64,000 bases of DNA from Phenylobacterium sp. LH3H17 (GTDB lineage Bacteria; Pseudomonadota; Alphaproteobacteria; Caulobacterales; Caulobacteraceae). Positions 63,179 to 64,000 of this stretch are shown piece after piece. The DNA is taken from assembly GCF_024298925.1 (NCBI RefSeq), contig NZ_CP101283.1, positions 1,803,001 through 1,867,000 of the forward strand, written 5' to 3'. Both the position numbers and the translations under genes were made by a program. Under the pieces are notes generated by a model. That model was not told where the DNA came from. It did no database searches and saw only the letters and a program-made list of their open reading frames with translations. Each line of letters opens with the position of its first letter. Position 1 is the stretch's first letter.

Positions 63179-64000
63179 ATGGCCTTGAAGCAATTCAATC
63201 CGACCTCTCCCGGCCGTCGCGGCCTGGTGCTGGTCGATCGTTCCGAGCTCCACAAGGGCAAGCCGGAAAAGTCGCTCGTCCAGGGCCTCACCAAGTCGGG
63301 TGGTCGTGGCGGCGGTGGCCGTATCGCGGTCCGCTTCCGCGGCGGCGGCGCCAAGCGCCTCTATCGCGTGGTCGACTTCAAGCGTCGCAAGTTCGACGTC
63401 CCGGCGACCGTCCAGCGTCTCGAGTACGACCCGAACCGCACCGCCTTCATCGCGCTGATCAAGTACGACGACGGTGAGCTGGCCTATATCCTGGCCCCGC
63501 AACGCCTGAAGGCCGGCGATGTCGTAATCGCGGCCGAAAAGGCCGACGTGAAGCCGGGCAACGCCATGCCGCTGCGCGGCATGCCGATCGGCACGATCAT
63601 CCACAATGTCGAGCTGAAGCCCCTCAAGGGCGGGCAGATCGCCCGTTCGGCCGGCGCCTACGCCCAGCTGGTCGGCCGTGATAGCGGCTATGCCCAGATC
63701 CGCCTGAACTCGGGCGAGCTGCGCATGGTGCAGGACACCTGCATGGCCACGATCGGCGCCGTGTCGAACCAGGACCATATGAACCAGGTTCTCGGCAAGG
63801 CCGGCCGCGTCCGCCACATGGGCTTCCGCCCGCACGTCCGCGGCGTCGTCATGAACCCGGTCGACCACCCGCACGGCGGCGGCGAAGGCCGCACCTCGGG
63901 CGGTCGCCACCCGGTGACCCCGTGGGGCAAGCCGACCAAGGGCGCCAAGACCCGTTCTAACAAGGCGACGGATAAGTACATCATCCGTTCGCGCCACGCT
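63179..64000 (+). CDS. rplB: 50S ribosomal protein L2, partial (C-terminus beyond window end)
   Basis: 274 codons of L2, starting [20 protein letters not shown] and including [27 protein letters not shown] (landmark [11 protein letters not shown]) and the functional loop [17 protein letters not shown] with the essential His. Only a few residues after RSRHA are missing. L2 is needed for peptidyl transfer and subunit joining. Confidence 0.98.
   Translation, partial: MALKQFNPTSPGRRGLVLVDRSELHKGKPEKSLVQGLTKSGGRGGGGRIAVRFRGGGAKRLYRVVDFKRRKFDVPATVQRLEYDPNRTAFIALIKYDDGELAYILAPQRLKAGDVVIAAEKADVKPGNAMPLRGMPIGTIIHNVELKPLKGGQIARSAGAYAQLVGRDSGYAQIRLNSGELRMVQDTCMATIGAVSNQDHMNQVLGKAGRVRHMGFRPHVRGVVMNPVDHPHGGGEGRTSGGRHPVTPWGKPTKGAKTRSNKATDKYIIRSRHA

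Overview
The window is chromosomal DNA from a GC-rich alphaproteobacterium. Several features together point to the order Caulobacterales, in the Phenylobacterium/Caulobacter range: a Usg-family gene, two DUF2336 proteins, PEPxxWA-type C-terminal sorting tails, TTGNCG/TATAAG promoters and GANTC sites in promoter DNA. The genus is an inference. No rRNA gene, phage, integron, CRISPR array or transposase was seen.

Layout. 1-6.1 kb: a membrane histidine kinase (cut by the window edge), two DUF2336 proteins, a Nudix hydrolase, an Hpt phosphotransfer protein and NAD kinase. 6.2-16.7 kb: glycerol kinase, a small hydrophilic protein, a CHRD/PEPxxWA exported protein, a class II aldolase, an RND efflux adaptor-pump pair, a lipoprotein cytochrome c, a YaiI protein, a second PEPxxWA protein and a small hypothetical. 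16.8-22.9 kb: tRNA-Thr, an amidase, a four-gene putrescine-type ABC transporter (potFGHI) and a DUF1761 membrane protein. 23-32.4 kb: metG, PhzF, an ArsR regulator with an old-yellow-enzyme oxidoreductase, a tightly overlapped nucleoside hydrolase-ribokinase-dioxygenase-EcsC operon, a TerC-family protein and an rRNA 2'-O-methyltransferase.

32.4-64 kb is the translation/transcription core: tRNA-Tyr, tRNA-Gly, tuf1; tRNA-Trp, secE, nusG, rplK, rplA; rplJ, rplL; rpoB, rpoC; rpsL, rpsG, fusA, tuf2; and rpsJ, rplC, rplD, rplW, rplB (cut by the window end). The gene order is the classical bacterial one, but it is broken at several points by accessory genes. A predicted CVNH/beta-gamma-crystallin protein and an Arg-rich lipoprotein lie between tuf1 and tRNA-Trp. 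An enoyl-CoA hydratase and a membrane protein lie between rplA and rplJ. An antisense usg gene lies between rplL and rpoB. GFA, GNAT, zinc-finger and proline-rich genes lie between rpoC and rpsL. An exported adenosine deaminase, a GIN-domain protein and an SMP-30-like protein lie between tuf2 and rpsJ. Each ribosomal block therefore appears to have its own promoter, and most blocks their own terminator.

The most notable signals are: (1) a predicted CVNH plus beta/gamma-crystallin fusion with internal repeats; (2) two tuf genes identical over about 1,215 bp, extending past the stop codon into the terminator stem; (3) two inverted copies of a structured ~145-bp intergenic repeat, one inside the pot operon where it may supply the potI Shine-Dalgarno; (4) a perfect CcrM-type GACTC-C-GAGTC palindrome in the spacer of the predicted rpsJ promoter; (5) a perfect DnaA box in the long rpoB leader; and (6) a methionyl-tRNA synthetase with KFSTS in place of KMSKS.
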